From contig NZ_FXTC01000001.1 of assembly GCF_900182655.1 (NCBI RefSeq), positions 558,001-622,000 of the forward strand: DNA of 64,000 bases. The letters run 5' to 3'. The DNA is from Chryseobacterium rhizoplanae. Lineage in GTDB: Bacteria > Bacteroidota > Bacteroidia > Flavobacteriales > Weeksellaceae. Below the pieces are notes generated by a model that was not told the DNA's origin, did not search any database, and saw only the letters and a program-made list of their open reading frames with translations. Shown piece by piece: positions 24,458 to 32,768 of the stretch (position 1 is the stretch's first letter; each line of letters begins with the position of its first letter). Position numbers and translations under genes: made by a program.

Positions 24458-24886
24458 ATGAACTATAATAATTCAAATTGGAGCTCAATACCTAAAGATG
24501 TTATTTTATTAGCTGTGAGAGTATTCATTGGTTTTGCAATGCTGTCTCATGGCTTTCCAAAACTTCAGATGCTGTTGGCAGGCGGTAAAATCGAGTTCTT
24601 CGATTTTATGGGACTTGGTCCTCAGATCTCTCTGATTCTTACGGTTTTTGCAGAATTTGTTTGTTCAATACTACTTATATTAGGGCTTTTTACAAGAGTT
24701 TCTTTAGGCTTTCTGATTTTTACCATGATCATCGCTGCTTTTGCAGTACATGGAGCAGATCCTTTTGAGAAAAGAGAAATGGCACTTGTCTATCTTTCCG
24801 TTTATCTTTTACTCATGGTAATCGGAGCTGGAAAAGTTTCGGTAGATCATATGATTGAAAGAAGAAAAAGAGCTTCAGACTGGTAA
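24458..24886 (+). CDS. DoxX family membrane protein
   Basis: 142 residues with four predicted membrane helices. RVFIGFAMLSHGFPKL is the conserved DoxX opening and EFVCSILLILGLFTRVSLGFLIFTMIIA the second signature. Homologues are linked to thiosulfate oxidation or redox stress, but most have no proven role. The N-terminal 15 residues are polar and asparagine rich. A good terminator follows. Confidence 0.88.
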   Translation: MNYNNSNWSSIPKDVILLAVRVFIGFAMLSHGFPKLQMLLAGGKIEFFDFMGLGPQISLILTVFAEFVCSILLILGLFTRVSLGFLIFTMIIAAFAVHGADPFEKREMALVYLSVYLLLMVIGAGKVSVDHMIERRKRASDW

Positions 24887-24906
24887 TCTTAAGAATATAA
24901 AATATG

Positions 24907-24937
24907 AAAGGCACTTCAGTACATGAAGTGCCTTTTC
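24907..24937 (+). terminator. Bidirectional terminator after doxX
   Basis: AAAGGCACTTCA, loop GTACA, TGAAGTGCCTTT, then TTCTGTTG. It sits between the convergent DoxX and small peptide genes. Confidence 0.82.
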
Positions 24938-24942
24938 TGTTG

Positions 24943-25095
24943 TTAATAATTGCAATTTGGCAGGCATTCCCAGATAGGAGCACCGCTTGGAGTTTTACCT
25001 ACTCTGCAAGCCATGTATCCCGAATCACATAATGGTGCATTTCCTCCTTTAATTGTTTTCAGATTGCTCTTTGATAATTTTCTTAAATTTTTCAT
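24943..25095 (-). CDS. Double-glycine-leader, bacteriocin-like peptide
   Basis: 50-residue gene found by reading the gap between DoxX and the S9 peptidase. The first 18 residues, MKNLRKLSKSNLKTIKGG, are a double-glycine leader as used by class II bacteriocins and processed by C39-peptidase ABC exporters. The remaining 32 residues contain four cysteines (PLCDSG, MACRVG, WECLP, NCNY) and a tryptophan, suggesting two disulfides. It has a normal start and stop, ordinary codon use and a hairpin just after the stop. No transporter or immunity gene is adjacent. Similar small 'bacteriocin-like' peptides are known from Chryseobacterium; whether they inhibit anything is not established. Confidence 0.8.
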   Translation of the reverse strand: MKNLRKLSKSNLKTIKGGNAPLCDSGYMACRVGKTPSGAPIWECLPNCNY

Positions 25096-25213
25096 ATTAT
25101 TTTAATTTGTAAGATAAAAGTAATGAAAAAATAAATATGACACTAAAAAGAGTCTTATTTTTTCGTGTTAGAAATTTGTTAAAATTCACTACATTCGTAG
25201 AAAATGAATTTAT

Positions 25214-27616
25214 ATGAAGATAAAACTGACTATTTGCCTATTGGCATTTCTCAATTTTTATGATGCACAGGAAAATATTACTTATCAGAAACCTTCTGCT
25301 GAAATTTTAAAATTGGCAGATTATCAAAGACCTCCAAGTGTTCTGATGAACAGCAAAAAAGACTGGGTAGTTTTTACTTATCGTCCAACATATAAAACAC
25401 TGGAAGATCTCAGCCAGAGTGAAATGAAGCTTGGCGGACTTAGAATCAATCCGGTTACCAATATCTCAAGCAGCATGACCTACTCAAATAATCTGAAGAT
25501 CAGAAAGATCAATGATAAAAATGAGATTCAGGTAAAAAACCTGCCTTCCAATCCAAAAATTGCTTACGTTTCGTTTTCTCCGGACGAAAAGAAACTGGCT
25601 TTTACCAATACAACAAATAAAGGAGTAGAATTGTGGATCGTAGATATGGAAACTGCTTCTGCAAAAAAAATTACAGCTGATAATCTGAATGCCAACCTGG
25701 GAATGCCTTATGTTTGGTATAATGACTCTCAAAGCTTCCTGATCAGAACACTTCCACAAAACAGACCTGCCCTTATAGATGCAGCCAAAGATCTTCCGAC
25801 AGGCCCGATTGTTTCAACAGCAGATGGTAAAGTCTCTCAAAACAGAACGTATCAGGATCTTTTGAAAAATCCTCAGGACGAAAAAAACTTTGAAACGCTT
25901 ACTGCTTCTGAAATCTATAATGTAGATTTTAATGGAAATCTTAAGAAATTTAAAAATCAGGATATGTATACCGGCTTAAGTTTCTCTCCGGACGGAAATT
26001 ACCTGATGGCTACAACGATTAAAAAACCGTTTTCCTATATCGTTCCGCTTAGCAGATTTCCATCTACAACGGTGATATATGATATGAAAGGAAATGCTGT
26101 AAAAACAGTAAACCAAGTTCCTTTGAATGAAATAATGCCGAAAGGATTCTCCTCTGTAAGAACCGGAAAAAGAGATATGGGATGGAGAAGTGATGCGCCT
26201 GCTACGCTTACCTATGCTGAAGCTCTGGATGGAGGAGATCAGTCTAAAACAGCGGATTACAGAGACGAGATATTTACCTGGGAAGCCCCGTTTACAGCAG
26301 CTCCAAAATCTTTCTTCAAAACAAAGCAGAGATATGATAACGTAGTCTGGACTAATGATCATTATGCCATTGTCTCTGAAGGCTGGTATGACACAAGAAA
26401 TACAAAATCTTACCTGATAGATACTAACAGCGGAGAATCTAAAGTTTTCGATGACAGAAATTATCAGGATGTTTACAGTGATCCGGGAAACTTTAATACA
26501 ACGAAAAACCAATACGGGAGATATGTAATCGATATGAAAGGAGGGAAAGCCTACCTTATCGGAGATGGATTTACCAAAGACGGGCAGCATCCATTTATTG
26601 ATGAAATGGATGTAAAATCACTAAAAAAGAAAAGACTTTATACCTCTAATATAAAAAACGGTAAAGAAGAAATCATTGATATTCTTAATGCTTCAAAGGG
26701 TGAAATTCTTACGACTCAACAGTCGCCGAGCCTTTATCCTAATTATTTCAAAAAGAATATTAAATCTAATAAAGCAGAAGCCGTAACTAACTTCGCCAAT
26801 CCTTTTGAAAGTATCAAAGATGTTTACAAAGAAGTGATTACTTACAAGAGAAATGATGGTGTTACTTTAACCGGAACTCTTTATCTTCCTGCCAATTACG
26901 ACAGAAAAACGAAAAAAGAGAAACTTCCGTTGCTGATCTGGGCTTATCCTACTGAATATAAAGATAAAAATACAGCAGGGCAAAATACCCAAAACCCGAA
27001 TGACTTTACATTCCCTTATTACGGATCATTTGTATACTGGACAACCAAAGGATATGCAGTTCTGGATGACGCAGCCTTCCCGATTATTGGTGAAGGAAAA
27101 ACAGAACCTAATGATACTTTCATTCCTCAGTTGGTAGCAAATGCAGCAGCAGCTATTGATGCAGTAGATCACCTGGGATATATTGATAGAAAGAAAGTAG
27201 CTGTAGGAGGGCATTCTTACGGTGCTTTTATGACAGCAAACCTTCTGACGCATTCTGATCTTTTTGCATGTGGAATTGCAAGAAGTGGAGCTTATAACAG
27301 AACTTTGACGCCATTCGGGTTCCAGAGTGAGCAGAGAAATTATTGGGATATTCCGGAGATTTACAACAAAATGTCTCCGTTCATGAATGCTGATAAAATG
27401 AAGACACCACTTCTTCTGATTCATGGGGATGCAGATAACAACCCGGGAACTTTCACTCTACAGACAGAAAGATACTTCCAGGCATTAAAAAATCTGGGTG
27501 CTCCGGTAAAAATGGTTCTTCTTCCAAAAGAGGCCCACGGATACCAGGCTAAAGAAAACATCTTACACCTTTTATGGGAACAGGATCAGTTCCTTGAAAA
27601 GTGTTTGAAGAAATAA
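25214..27616 (+). CDS. S9 family (prolyl oligopeptidase-type) secreted peptidase
   Basis: 800 residues with a signal peptide (cleavage about FYDAQ). An N-terminal beta-propeller contains several PDEKKLAF / SPDGNYLM-type blades. The C-terminal alpha/beta hydrolase domain has the nucleophile Ser668 in GGHSYGAF, an Asp in IHGDADNNPG and the His in KEAHGYQ. PLLIWAYPTEYKDK and DAAFPIIGEG resemble the glutamyl-endopeptidase branch of S9 more than dipeptidyl peptidase IV. It is a periplasmic or secreted peptide-degrading enzyme. Length is in the expected range. Followed by a clear terminator. Confidence 0.93.
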   Translation: MKIKLTICLLAFLNFYDAQENITYQKPSAEILKLADYQRPPSVLMNSKKDWVVFTYRPTYKTLEDLSQSEMKLGGLRINPVTNISSSMTYSNNLKIRKINDKNEIQVKNLPSNPKIAYVSFSPDEKKLAFTNTTNKGVELWIVDMETASAKKITADNLNANLGMPYVWYNDSQSFLIRTLPQNRPALIDAAKDLPTGPIVSTADGKVSQNRTYQDLLKNPQDEKNFETLTASEIYNVDFNGNLKKFKNQDMYTGLSFSPDGNYLMATTIKKPFSYIVPLSRFPSTTVIYDMKGNAVKTVNQVPLNEIMPKGFSSVRTGKRDMGWRSDAPATLTYAEALDGGDQSKTADYRDEIFTWEAPFTAAPKSFFKTKQRYDNVVWTNDHYAIVSEGWYDTRNTKSYLIDTNSGESKVFDDRNYQDVYSDPGNFNTTKNQYGRYVIDMKGGKAYLIGDGFTKDGQHPFIDEMDVKSLKKKRLYTSNIKNGKEEIIDILNASKGEILTTQQSPSLYPNYFKKNIKSNKAEAVTNFANPFESIKDVYKEVITYKRNDGVTLTGTLYLPANYDRKTKKEKLPLLIWAYPTEYKDKNTAGQNTQNPNDFTFPYYGSFVYWTTKGYAVLDDAAFPIIGEGKTEPNDTFIPQLVANAAAAIDAVDHLGYIDRKKVAVGGHSYGAFMTANLLTHSDLFACGIARSGAYNRTLTPFGFQSEQRNYWDIPEIYNKMSPFMNADKMKTPLLLIHGDADNNPGTFTLQTERYFQALKNLGAPVKMVLLPKEAHGYQAKENILHLLWEQDQFLEKCLKK

Positions 27617-27620
27617 TTAC

Positions 27621-27655
27621 AAAAAGAGACTGTTTATCACAACAGTCTCTTTTTT
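27621..27655 (+). terminator. S9 peptidase terminator
   Basis: AAAAGAGACTGTT / AACAGTCTCTTTT with loop TATCAC, then T run. Confidence 0.88.
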
Positions 27656-27704
27656 TGTTTAAAAAATATTAATTAAAACTTTATACATACAATTGCTTAA
27701 AGCG

Positions 27705-27752
27705 AAGCTTATCTTAATAATCTTATCAACTTAATAAATCTTAATGGTTTAA
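27705..27752 (+). repeat. Single-arm degenerate word run (CTTAAT type)
   Basis: Four or five loosely periodic copies of ATCTTAATA-like words (ATCTTAATA, ATCTTATCA, ACTTAATAA, ATCTTAATG) in the convergent gap between the S9 and HAD genes. No matching inverted arm was found, so it may be half of an element of the word-array type. Confidence 0.5.
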
Positions 27753-27755
27753 ATA

Positions 27756-28445
27756 TTAAAGATACTTCAGAATTTCATCAATACTTTTCAGCTCCATAAA
27801 ATTTGGATGCTCCAGGTTAATATCATGCTGTTCATGGCTCCATGTGACATGATAAGGAATATGAGCGGCAAAACCACCAATTTCCAATACTGGCAGAACG
27901 TCTGATTTTATAGAATTCCCAAGCATCAGGAAGTTTTCAGGTTTACAATCCAGATGTTTCAGAAGCTTTTTATAATCATTTTCTTTTTTATCACTCATGA
28001 TCTCGATATGATGAAAATAGTCCTGTAATCCTGAATTTTTCAGTTTACGCTCCTGATCCAGAAGATCTCCTTTTGTAGCAACAACCAATCTGTATTTTCC
28101 CTTTAAGCTTTCAAGAGTTTCTGTAACTCCATCCAATAATTCAATAGGTTTTTGAAGAAGATTCTGACCTAGTTGGATAGCTTTGTTTACCAGTTCCAGC
28201 GAAGCGGTGTTATTGGAAACCCTGCCAATAGTCTCAATCATGCAAAGCATAAATCCTTTTACTCCATAACCGTACAGATGGAGATTCTGCATTTCTGTTT
28301 TAAATAATTCCTGTGATACTGAATGTTGCGGAAGATAATCCTCAAGGAGTGTACAGAATTCTTTTTCTGCCTCCTGAAAATAGGGTTCATTGATCCAAAG
28401 CGTGTCATCTGCATCAAAGGCGATCGTGGTAATATGATTATTCAT
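27756..28445 (-). CDS. HAD family hydrolase
   Basis: 229 residues from ATG 28445, chosen because AFDADDTLW (motif I, nucleophile Asp and Asp+2) should be near the N-terminus; an upstream in-frame extension adds only unconserved residues. Motif II is VVATKGD, and the conserved Lys and the NSIKSDVLP acidic motif follow. The insertion between motifs I and II is a helical C1 cap, so it resembles phosphoglycolate or nucleotide phosphatases. Divergent from the Crp-like gene with a 76-bp shared promoter region. Confidence 0.88.
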   Translation of the reverse strand: MNNHITTIAFDADDTLWINEPYFQEAEKEFCTLLEDYLPQHSVSQELFKTEMQNLHLYGYGVKGFMLCMIETIGRVSNNTASLELVNKAIQLGQNLLQKPIELLDGVTETLESLKGKYRLVVATKGDLLDQERKLKNSGLQDYFHHIEIMSDKKENDYKKLLKHLDCKPENFLMLGNSIKSDVLPVLEIGGFAAHIPYHVTWSHEQHDINLEHPNFMELKSIDEILKYL

Positions 28446-28500
28446 TTTTGTTTTGTAATTTTCTGTTCGCAAAATTCAGTATAAAAACTCAATACGCAAA

Positions 28501-28512
28501 GGACATTTGTCC
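28501..28512. promoter_or_regulatory. Palindrome GGACATTTGTCC in the HAD/Crp divergent promoter
   Basis: Perfect 12-bp palindrome 10 bp upstream of the Crp-type gene start. The HAD promoter on the minus strand has TTTG, a 19-bp spacer and GAATTTTG, and the palindrome lies next to it. It could be an autoregulatory operator. Confidence 0.35.
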
Positions 28513-28521
28513 CGGATCCAT

Positions 28522-29085
28522 ATGTTACGAACAAATCAGGCATTTTTAAGTTATTTTGAAGACCTTTATCATAAGCAGGAGGGTAGAGAGGAAGTCGTTT
28601 TAAAGTCTTTTTTCAGAGATGAAGATATTTTGGTTCAGGATCAGCCGCTGTCAAAGGTTATGCTGATCAAAGAAGGGATTGCCAAATGCTATTTCACCGA
28701 AGAAAATGGAAAGGAATACATTGTCGAATTTCTTGGAAACGGTGAAATCCTTGGGGAAATAGAATTGATTAAAAATATCAGCTGCTTATGTGGGGTAAAA
28801 GCAGTTTCTGAGCTAACAGTGTATGAAACGAATATTTCCTGTTTTAAATCTTTGATTAATAATGATCTTGCTCTGAACCATTTACTGCTTGATTCATTTG
28901 CGGAACGGATTATCAACACTTCTAGCAGAGCATCCTATCAACAGTTATATACCGTAGAACATACTTTAACACAATTACTGAACATGCAGTCCCAACAGGG
29001 AATTCATATTTCAAAAGAAGATATGGCAGCCTATCTTGGAATCACGGTAAGGAGCTTGAATAGAATCTTAAAGGATTTGAAATGA
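28522..29085 (+). CDS. Crp/Fnr-family transcriptional regulator
   Basis: 187 residues from ATG 28522 (MLRTNQ); the in-frame TTG at 28507 is less likely. The beta-roll sensor includes LSKVMLIKEGIAKCYF and GNGEILGEIELI (FxGE-like phosphate-binding region), and the C-terminal winged helix ends ISKEDMAAYLGITVRSLNRILKDLK. Three cysteines (AKCYF, SCLCG) lie in the sensor but do not form an FNR cluster pattern. Paralogous in type to the regulator at 22603 but clearly diverged. Ligand unknown. Divergent partner is a HAD phosphatase. Confidence 0.9.
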   Translation: MLRTNQAFLSYFEDLYHKQEGREEVVLKSFFRDEDILVQDQPLSKVMLIKEGIAKCYFTEENGKEYIVEFLGNGEILGEIELIKNISCLCGVKAVSELTVYETNISCFKSLINNDLALNHLLLDSFAERIINTSSRASYQQLYTVEHTLTQLLNMQSQQGIHISKEDMAAYLGITVRSLNRILKDLK

Positions 29086-29096
29086 TTTTTTATAGT

Positions 29097-29260
29097 CCGA
29101 AGATGCAAAGTTTTTATTCCCTTTATTATAATCTATTTAATTAGTAAATCTTCCGGTAATTAAAAATAAGCAGTGTTTAATTTTATCGGAGATAAAATCT
29201 TTGCGTCTTAAAAAACATTCAATCTTTTAATTCTATTGCGCCTTTGCGTATTCCAAAAAT
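29097..29260 (+). repeat. Inverted degenerate word element (ACGCAAAG type)
   Basis: Left arm has GAAGATGCAAAG (about 29098-29109). After an 81-100-nt spacer the right arm (29197-29260) contains, on the minus strand, ACGCAAAG, GCGCAATA and GACGCAAAG. The arms are less regular than at the other word-array loci. The remaining sequence up to 29375 is AT-rich without a recognisable gene. Confidence 0.6.
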
Positions 29261-29375
29261 AAACAGTTTGATTTTTAGGCAATGATTTATTTATGTTTTT
29301 TAGGGGTGTATGTGTTTTAAATATGAAAATTTAATAATTAAGTGTGATTTTCAAGGGGTATTTTTATAAATTTAG

Positions 29376-29383
29376 TATTTTTG
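29376..29383 (+). promoter_or_regulatory. GNAT gene -7 element
   Basis: TATTTTTG, 27 nt upstream of the ATG at 29411. Confidence 0.5.
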
Positions 29384-29410
29384 CATTAAAATAAGTTGGA
29401 TCCAATATTC

Positions 29411-29914
29411 ATGGAAAAATTAAAGTTCAGAAATGCTGAATTGGCAGATTTAAATAAAATCGTAGCTATATATAATTCAACAATTGCTTCAAGAATGGTT
29501 ACTGCAGATATGGAAGAAGTCTCTGTAGAAAGCAAGTTAAAGTGGTTTGAAGAACATAATCCTCAGACAAGGCCTCTTTGGGTGGTTGAAGATGAACAAA
29601 GCCAGATCATCGGATGGGTAAGCTTCAGTTCATTCCATGAAAGAGCGGCATACAACGGAACGGTGGAAGTAAGCATTTATCTGGATGAAACCTGTAGGGG
29701 AAAAGGATATGGTAAAACGATTCTTCAGTATTGTATTGATAATGCAGGTAAATTTGGGGTGAAAAACCTGGTAGCTCTTATTTTCCTTCATAACGAGCCA
29801 AGTTTGAAGCTATTCAGACACTTTGGATTTGAAGATTGGGGAAGCCTTCCTAATGTAGCCATTCTGGATGGTGTAGAAAGAAGTCTGAAGATCTTAGGAA
29901 AAAGAATAGATTAA
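29411..29914 (+). CDS. GNAT N-acetyltransferase (phosphinothricin/methionine sulfoximine type)
   Basis: 167 residues from ATG 29411, preferred over TTG 29396. The fold shows FRNAELADLNKIVAIYN, SRMVTADMEEVSVESKLKWF (conserved in PAT/MnaT proteins), WVSFSSFHERAAYNGTVEVSIYL, and the acetyl-CoA loop RGKGYGKTIL, then LVALIFLHNEPSLKLFRHFGFEDWG. Known members acetylate methionine sulfoximine, methionine sulfone or phosphinothricin, a detoxification role. Single gene, no neighbours of related function. Confidence 0.88.
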   Translation: MEKLKFRNAELADLNKIVAIYNSTIASRMVTADMEEVSVESKLKWFEEHNPQTRPLWVVEDEQSQIIGWVSFSSFHERAAYNGTVEVSIYLDETCRGKGYGKTILQYCIDNAGKFGVKNLVALIFLHNEPSLKLFRHFGFEDWGSLPNVAILDGVERSLKILGKRID

Positions 29915-29924
29915 GCTAAGTAGA

Positions 29925-29985
29925 AAATTGTGCCTATTCGTGAATCTAATTTGTGCTATTTGTGTTTAAAAAATATGCATAATCA
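29925..29985 (+). repeat. Single-arm degenerate word run (TTTGTG type)
   Basis: Repeated words ATTGTGCCTA, ATTCGTGAA, ATTTGTGCT and ATTTGTGTT between the GNAT gene and the MATE gene terminator. Period is about 9-11 bp, and no inverted partner was seen. Confidence 0.45.
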
Positions 29986-30031
29986 TATAGATATAAATCA
30001 ATGCTCTATTTTAAAATTAAAAAATATAAAA

Positions 30032-30060
30032 AAGGCTGTCTCAAATATTGAAACAGCCTT
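30032..30060. terminator. Bidirectional terminator (GNAT / MATE)
   Basis: AAGGCTGT pairs with ACAGCCTT, loop of 13, with A/T runs either side; between convergent genes. Confidence 0.78.
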
Positions 30061-30068
30061 ACTTTTTT

Positions 30069-31430
30069 TTATGAATTCTGCTTAATTTTTTTCGCAGACA
30101 TATTCAGGAATCGTTTCACCAGGAAAACAGCAGATACCGTTAATCCTAATCCCAGTGCAATCCACATCCCGAATGCACCCATTTCCAAAGTAACACAGAA
30201 GAAATATCCCAATGGGATGGTAATCACCCAATAGGCGATGAAAGTATAAATAGATGGAATTTTCACATCTTGCAGTCCTCTCAGCATTCCTAAAGCTGTC
30301 ACCTGAATTCCGTCAGAAAGCTGGAATAAAGCAGCAATGATCATTAATTTTGCAGCCAGTGTAATGACTTCCACTTCTTCTTTTTTCGTGAAGAAAGTTG
30401 GGAGTATATTTCTGCCTAAAATAAATACCAATCCACAGATACACATGAAAATAAAGGCAATTTTCAGGTTGTTGATTCCTACCTTTCTGAGTTCCACAAA
30501 ATTCTGCTCACCCAGTTTTCTACCAATCATAACCGTTGAAGCAACACTAAACCCTACACATAAGTTAAAGGTAAAAGAGGCCATACTTAATGCGATTTGA
30601 TGAGAAGCAATATCATGAGCAGAAATCAATCCACAGATAAATGCTGCTCCTGCAAAAGCGGTTACTTCAAAAAACATCTGTAAAGCTGTAGGTAATCCAA
30701 GTCTCACCATTTTATCAAACATCTGTTTTGAAAAATCCTGAATTTTTAAAGAAAAATCTTTGATATAACGTCTTGTTCTTTCTTCTTTCACCAATACAAA
30801 ATAAAGGAAAACCACCATAAAAATTCTGGAAATCAAGGTTGCCAGAGCAGATCCCTGTACACCCATTGCAGGAACTCCCCAAAGTCCTTTGATAAAGACA
30901 TAATTTAAGGCGATATTGATGATATTCGCAATAATGGTTGCTTTGGTTACCCCAATGGTATAAGATAAACCTTCAGAAACTTCACGAAGGGTCTGAAATG
31001 CCATAAATGGAATCATACTGACCACCATTATACTTAAGAAGCCTACTGTATCAGGAATAATCTTGGCCGGCTGTCCGGAGTGATAGAGCAGAGGCATCCC
31101 CAAAAGTAAAATGACCATCAGAATTACCCCCACAGACATGTTGATGATAAATCCATGGCTGAAAACGGAATTAATCGTTGCGTGGTCCTCTCTTGAATGG
31201 GCTTCCGAAACCAATGGCGGGATAGCAAATGAAAAGCCCAGCGCTAGTACAAATATGGAGAAAAACACAGCATTCCCCAATGAAACGGATGCCAACGCAT
31301 CAGCACCCAAAAGTTTTCCGACAATAATATTATCGAATAAGTTTACCGAAACCTGCCCCACCTGGGTAAGCATCACAGGCAGAGCCAAAGTCAGGCATTC
31401 TTTCGTATAATTTTTGTTTAAAAATTTCAT
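30069..31430 (-). CDS. MATE family efflux transporter
   Basis: 453 residues with about twelve membrane helices in two homologous halves, the NorM type. The N-terminus reads CLTLALPVMLTQVGQVSVNLFDNIIVGKLLGADALASVSLGN, the MatE signature; the second half has GLPTALQMFFEVTAFAGAAFICG and HDIASHQIALS. Expels cationic drugs or metabolites in exchange for Na+ or H+. Single gene with a shared terminator. No acquired-resistance context is visible. Confidence 0.92.
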   Translation of the reverse strand: MKFLNKNYTKECLTLALPVMLTQVGQVSVNLFDNIIVGKLLGADALASVSLGNAVFFSIFVLALGFSFAIPPLVSEAHSREDHATINSVFSHGFIINMSVGVILMVILLLGMPLLYHSGQPAKIIPDTVGFLSIMVVSMIPFMAFQTLREVSEGLSYTIGVTKATIIANIINIALNYVFIKGLWGVPAMGVQGSALATLISRIFMVVFLYFVLVKEERTRRYIKDFSLKIQDFSKQMFDKMVRLGLPTALQMFFEVTAFAGAAFICGLISAHDIASHQIALSMASFTFNLCVGFSVASTVMIGRKLGEQNFVELRKVGINNLKIAFIFMCICGLVFILGRNILPTFFTKKEEVEVITLAAKLMIIAALFQLSDGIQVTALGMLRGLQDVKIPSIYTFIAYWVITIPLGYFFCVTLEMGAFGMWIALGLGLTVSAVFLVKRFLNMSAKKIKQNS

Positions 31431-31473
31431 AATATTTTAAGATTCATATAGTTTATAATTCAATAGGGCAAAA

Positions 31474-31503
31474 AAAAATTGCAGTGGTAACACTGCAATT
31501 TTT
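31474..31503 (-). terminator. Terminator of the response-regulator gene
   Basis: AAAAATTGCAGTG / CACTGCAATTTTT with loop GTAA, 25 bp past the regulator stop. Confidence 0.85.
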
Positions 31504-31527
31504 ATAATATCGTAAATAATAGCTTTA

Positions 31528-32712
31528 TTATTTCCTTACAAAACTTGCAACGTCACCTTCAGAAACAGTGTTTCCACCAAGAATAATCAATCTTTCTACA
31601 ACATTCCTTAGCTCCCTGATATTTCCAGTCCATGAAAGAGATTTTAAAGCGTCAACAGCTTTATCATCAAACTTTTTCACAGCAGTACCATGCTCATCAG
31701 CAATCATACCTGAGAAATGCTCAACAAGCAATTTGATGTCCTCTTTTCTGTCATCCAATGGCGGAACATAGATTTCAATAACAGAAAGTCTGTGGTAAAG
31801 GTCTTCTCTGAATTTTCCTTCCTCAATTTCTTTCTGCATATTCTTGTTGGTTGCCGCAATTACTCTTACGTCAACTTTTATTTCCTTATCACTTCCTACA
31901 GGAGAAACTTTGCTTTCCTGAAGAGCTCTCAATACCTTAGCCTGAGCAATAAGGCTCATATCACCAATCTCATCAAGGAAGATGGTACCGCCGTTAGCCT
32001 GCTCAAATTTTCCCTGCTTATCTTTAATTGCTCCTGTAAAAGATCCTTTTACATGGCCGAAAAGTTCAGATTCAATAAGTTCAGACGGAATTGCAGCACA
32101 GTTTACCTCTATCATAGGACCTCTTGCACGTTCACTTTGATTGTGAATGGCGTGGGCTACCAATTCTTTTCCGGCACCATTAGGTCCTGTAATCAGAACT
32201 CTGGCATCAGAAGCGGCTACCTTTTCGATCATATCCTGAATCTTTTGAAGAGCAGGAGAATTACCGATCATCTGGTATTTTTTATTTACTTTTCTCTTTA
32301 AGGTTTTGTTTTCAGTCTGAAGATTTTTGTTTTCTTTCTTCAGGGTTTCCTTCACTAAAGCATTTTTTACACTTGTAATCAATCTGTTGATGTCAATTGG
32401 CTTGGAAATAAAATCGTATGCACCCTCTTTCAAGCAGGAAACAGCAGAATCAATGTCTGCGTGGCCTGAGATCATGATAAAAGTAGTTTCTGGTTTTAAG
32501 GCGAGACTTTGCTTTAAAAGTTCAGTTCCTGAAAGTTTAGGCATTTTAATGTCAGAAATCACCAGTGCGAAATCTTCTTTTTCTACCTGCTTGTAACCTT
32601 CAAGGCCGTCTTCAGCGATAACAAATTCATAATCGGTGAGTTCATCCGAAAGAATACTGTGAAGTACTCCCGAGATTGCTTTTTCGTCTTCTACTATAAG
32701 GATTTTTTGCAT
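31528..32712 (-). CDS. Sigma-54-type response regulator lacking a C-terminal HTH
   Basis: 394 residues: receiver domain 1-118 with phospho-acceptor Asp54 in VISDIKMPK; coiled linker 119-146; AAA+ domain 148-380 with Walker A GPNGAGKE (176-183), the sigma-54 loop written GSFTGA instead of GAFTGA (223-228), and Walker B TIFLDEIGD (243-251). It ends at VASFVRK with no Fis-type helix-turn-helix, unlike NtrC. It therefore may act without DNA binding, like FleT or some Bacteroidota regulators. No partner histidine kinase is adjacent. Its -7 box predicts a leaderless mRNA. It lies 56 bp after yggS, on the same strand. Confidence 0.9.
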   Translation of the reverse strand: MQKILIVEDEKAISGVLHSILSDELTDYEFVIAEDGLEGYKQVEKEDFALVISDIKMPKLSGTELLKQSLALKPETTFIMISGHADIDSAVSCLKEGAYDFISKPIDINRLITSVKNALVKETLKKENKNLQTENKTLKRKVNKKYQMIGNSPALQKIQDMIEKVAASDARVLITGPNGAGKELVAHAIHNQSERARGPMIEVNCAAIPSELIESELFGHVKGSFTGAIKDKQGKFEQANGGTIFLDEIGDMSLIAQAKVLRALQESKVSPVGSDKEIKVDVRVIAATNKNMQKEIEEGKFREDLYHRLSVIEIYVPPLDDRKEDIKLLVEHFSGMIADEHGTAVKKFDDKAVDALKSLSWTGNIRELRNVVERLIILGGNTVSEGDVASFVRK

Positions 32713-32717
32713 AGTTG

Positions 32718-32751
32718 CAAATTTAAATTTTTTGTTTCAATTATTAGCAAA
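32718..32751 (-). promoter_or_regulatory. Response-regulator promoter, leaderless
   Basis: Minus-strand TTTG (32748-32751), 22-bp spacer, TAAATTTG (32718-32725). The last G is 6 bp from the start-codon A. Confidence 0.5.
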
Positions 32752-32768
32752 AACTGTACCTAAATATT

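Noticed and set aside
24943..25095. Treating the small peptide as part of the DoxX 3' region
   Set aside because: It reads on the opposite strand and shows a complete leader and core with normal codon use; I keep it as a gene.
25976..26590. 204-codon minus-strand frame inside the S9 peptidase gene
   Set aside because: Antisense shadow of a well supported gene; low-complexity Ser/Ile/Arg composition.
28507..28521. TTG start for the second Crp-type regulator
   Set aside because: In-frame TTG gives five extra residues in a sequence containing the palindrome; ATG 28522 begins the family-like start. The same reasoning was used to reject TTG 7008, 29396, 44510, 53156 and 60404.
31717..32301. 194-codon + strand frame inside the response regulator gene
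   Set aside because: Shadow of the AAA+ domain on the other strand; no motif.
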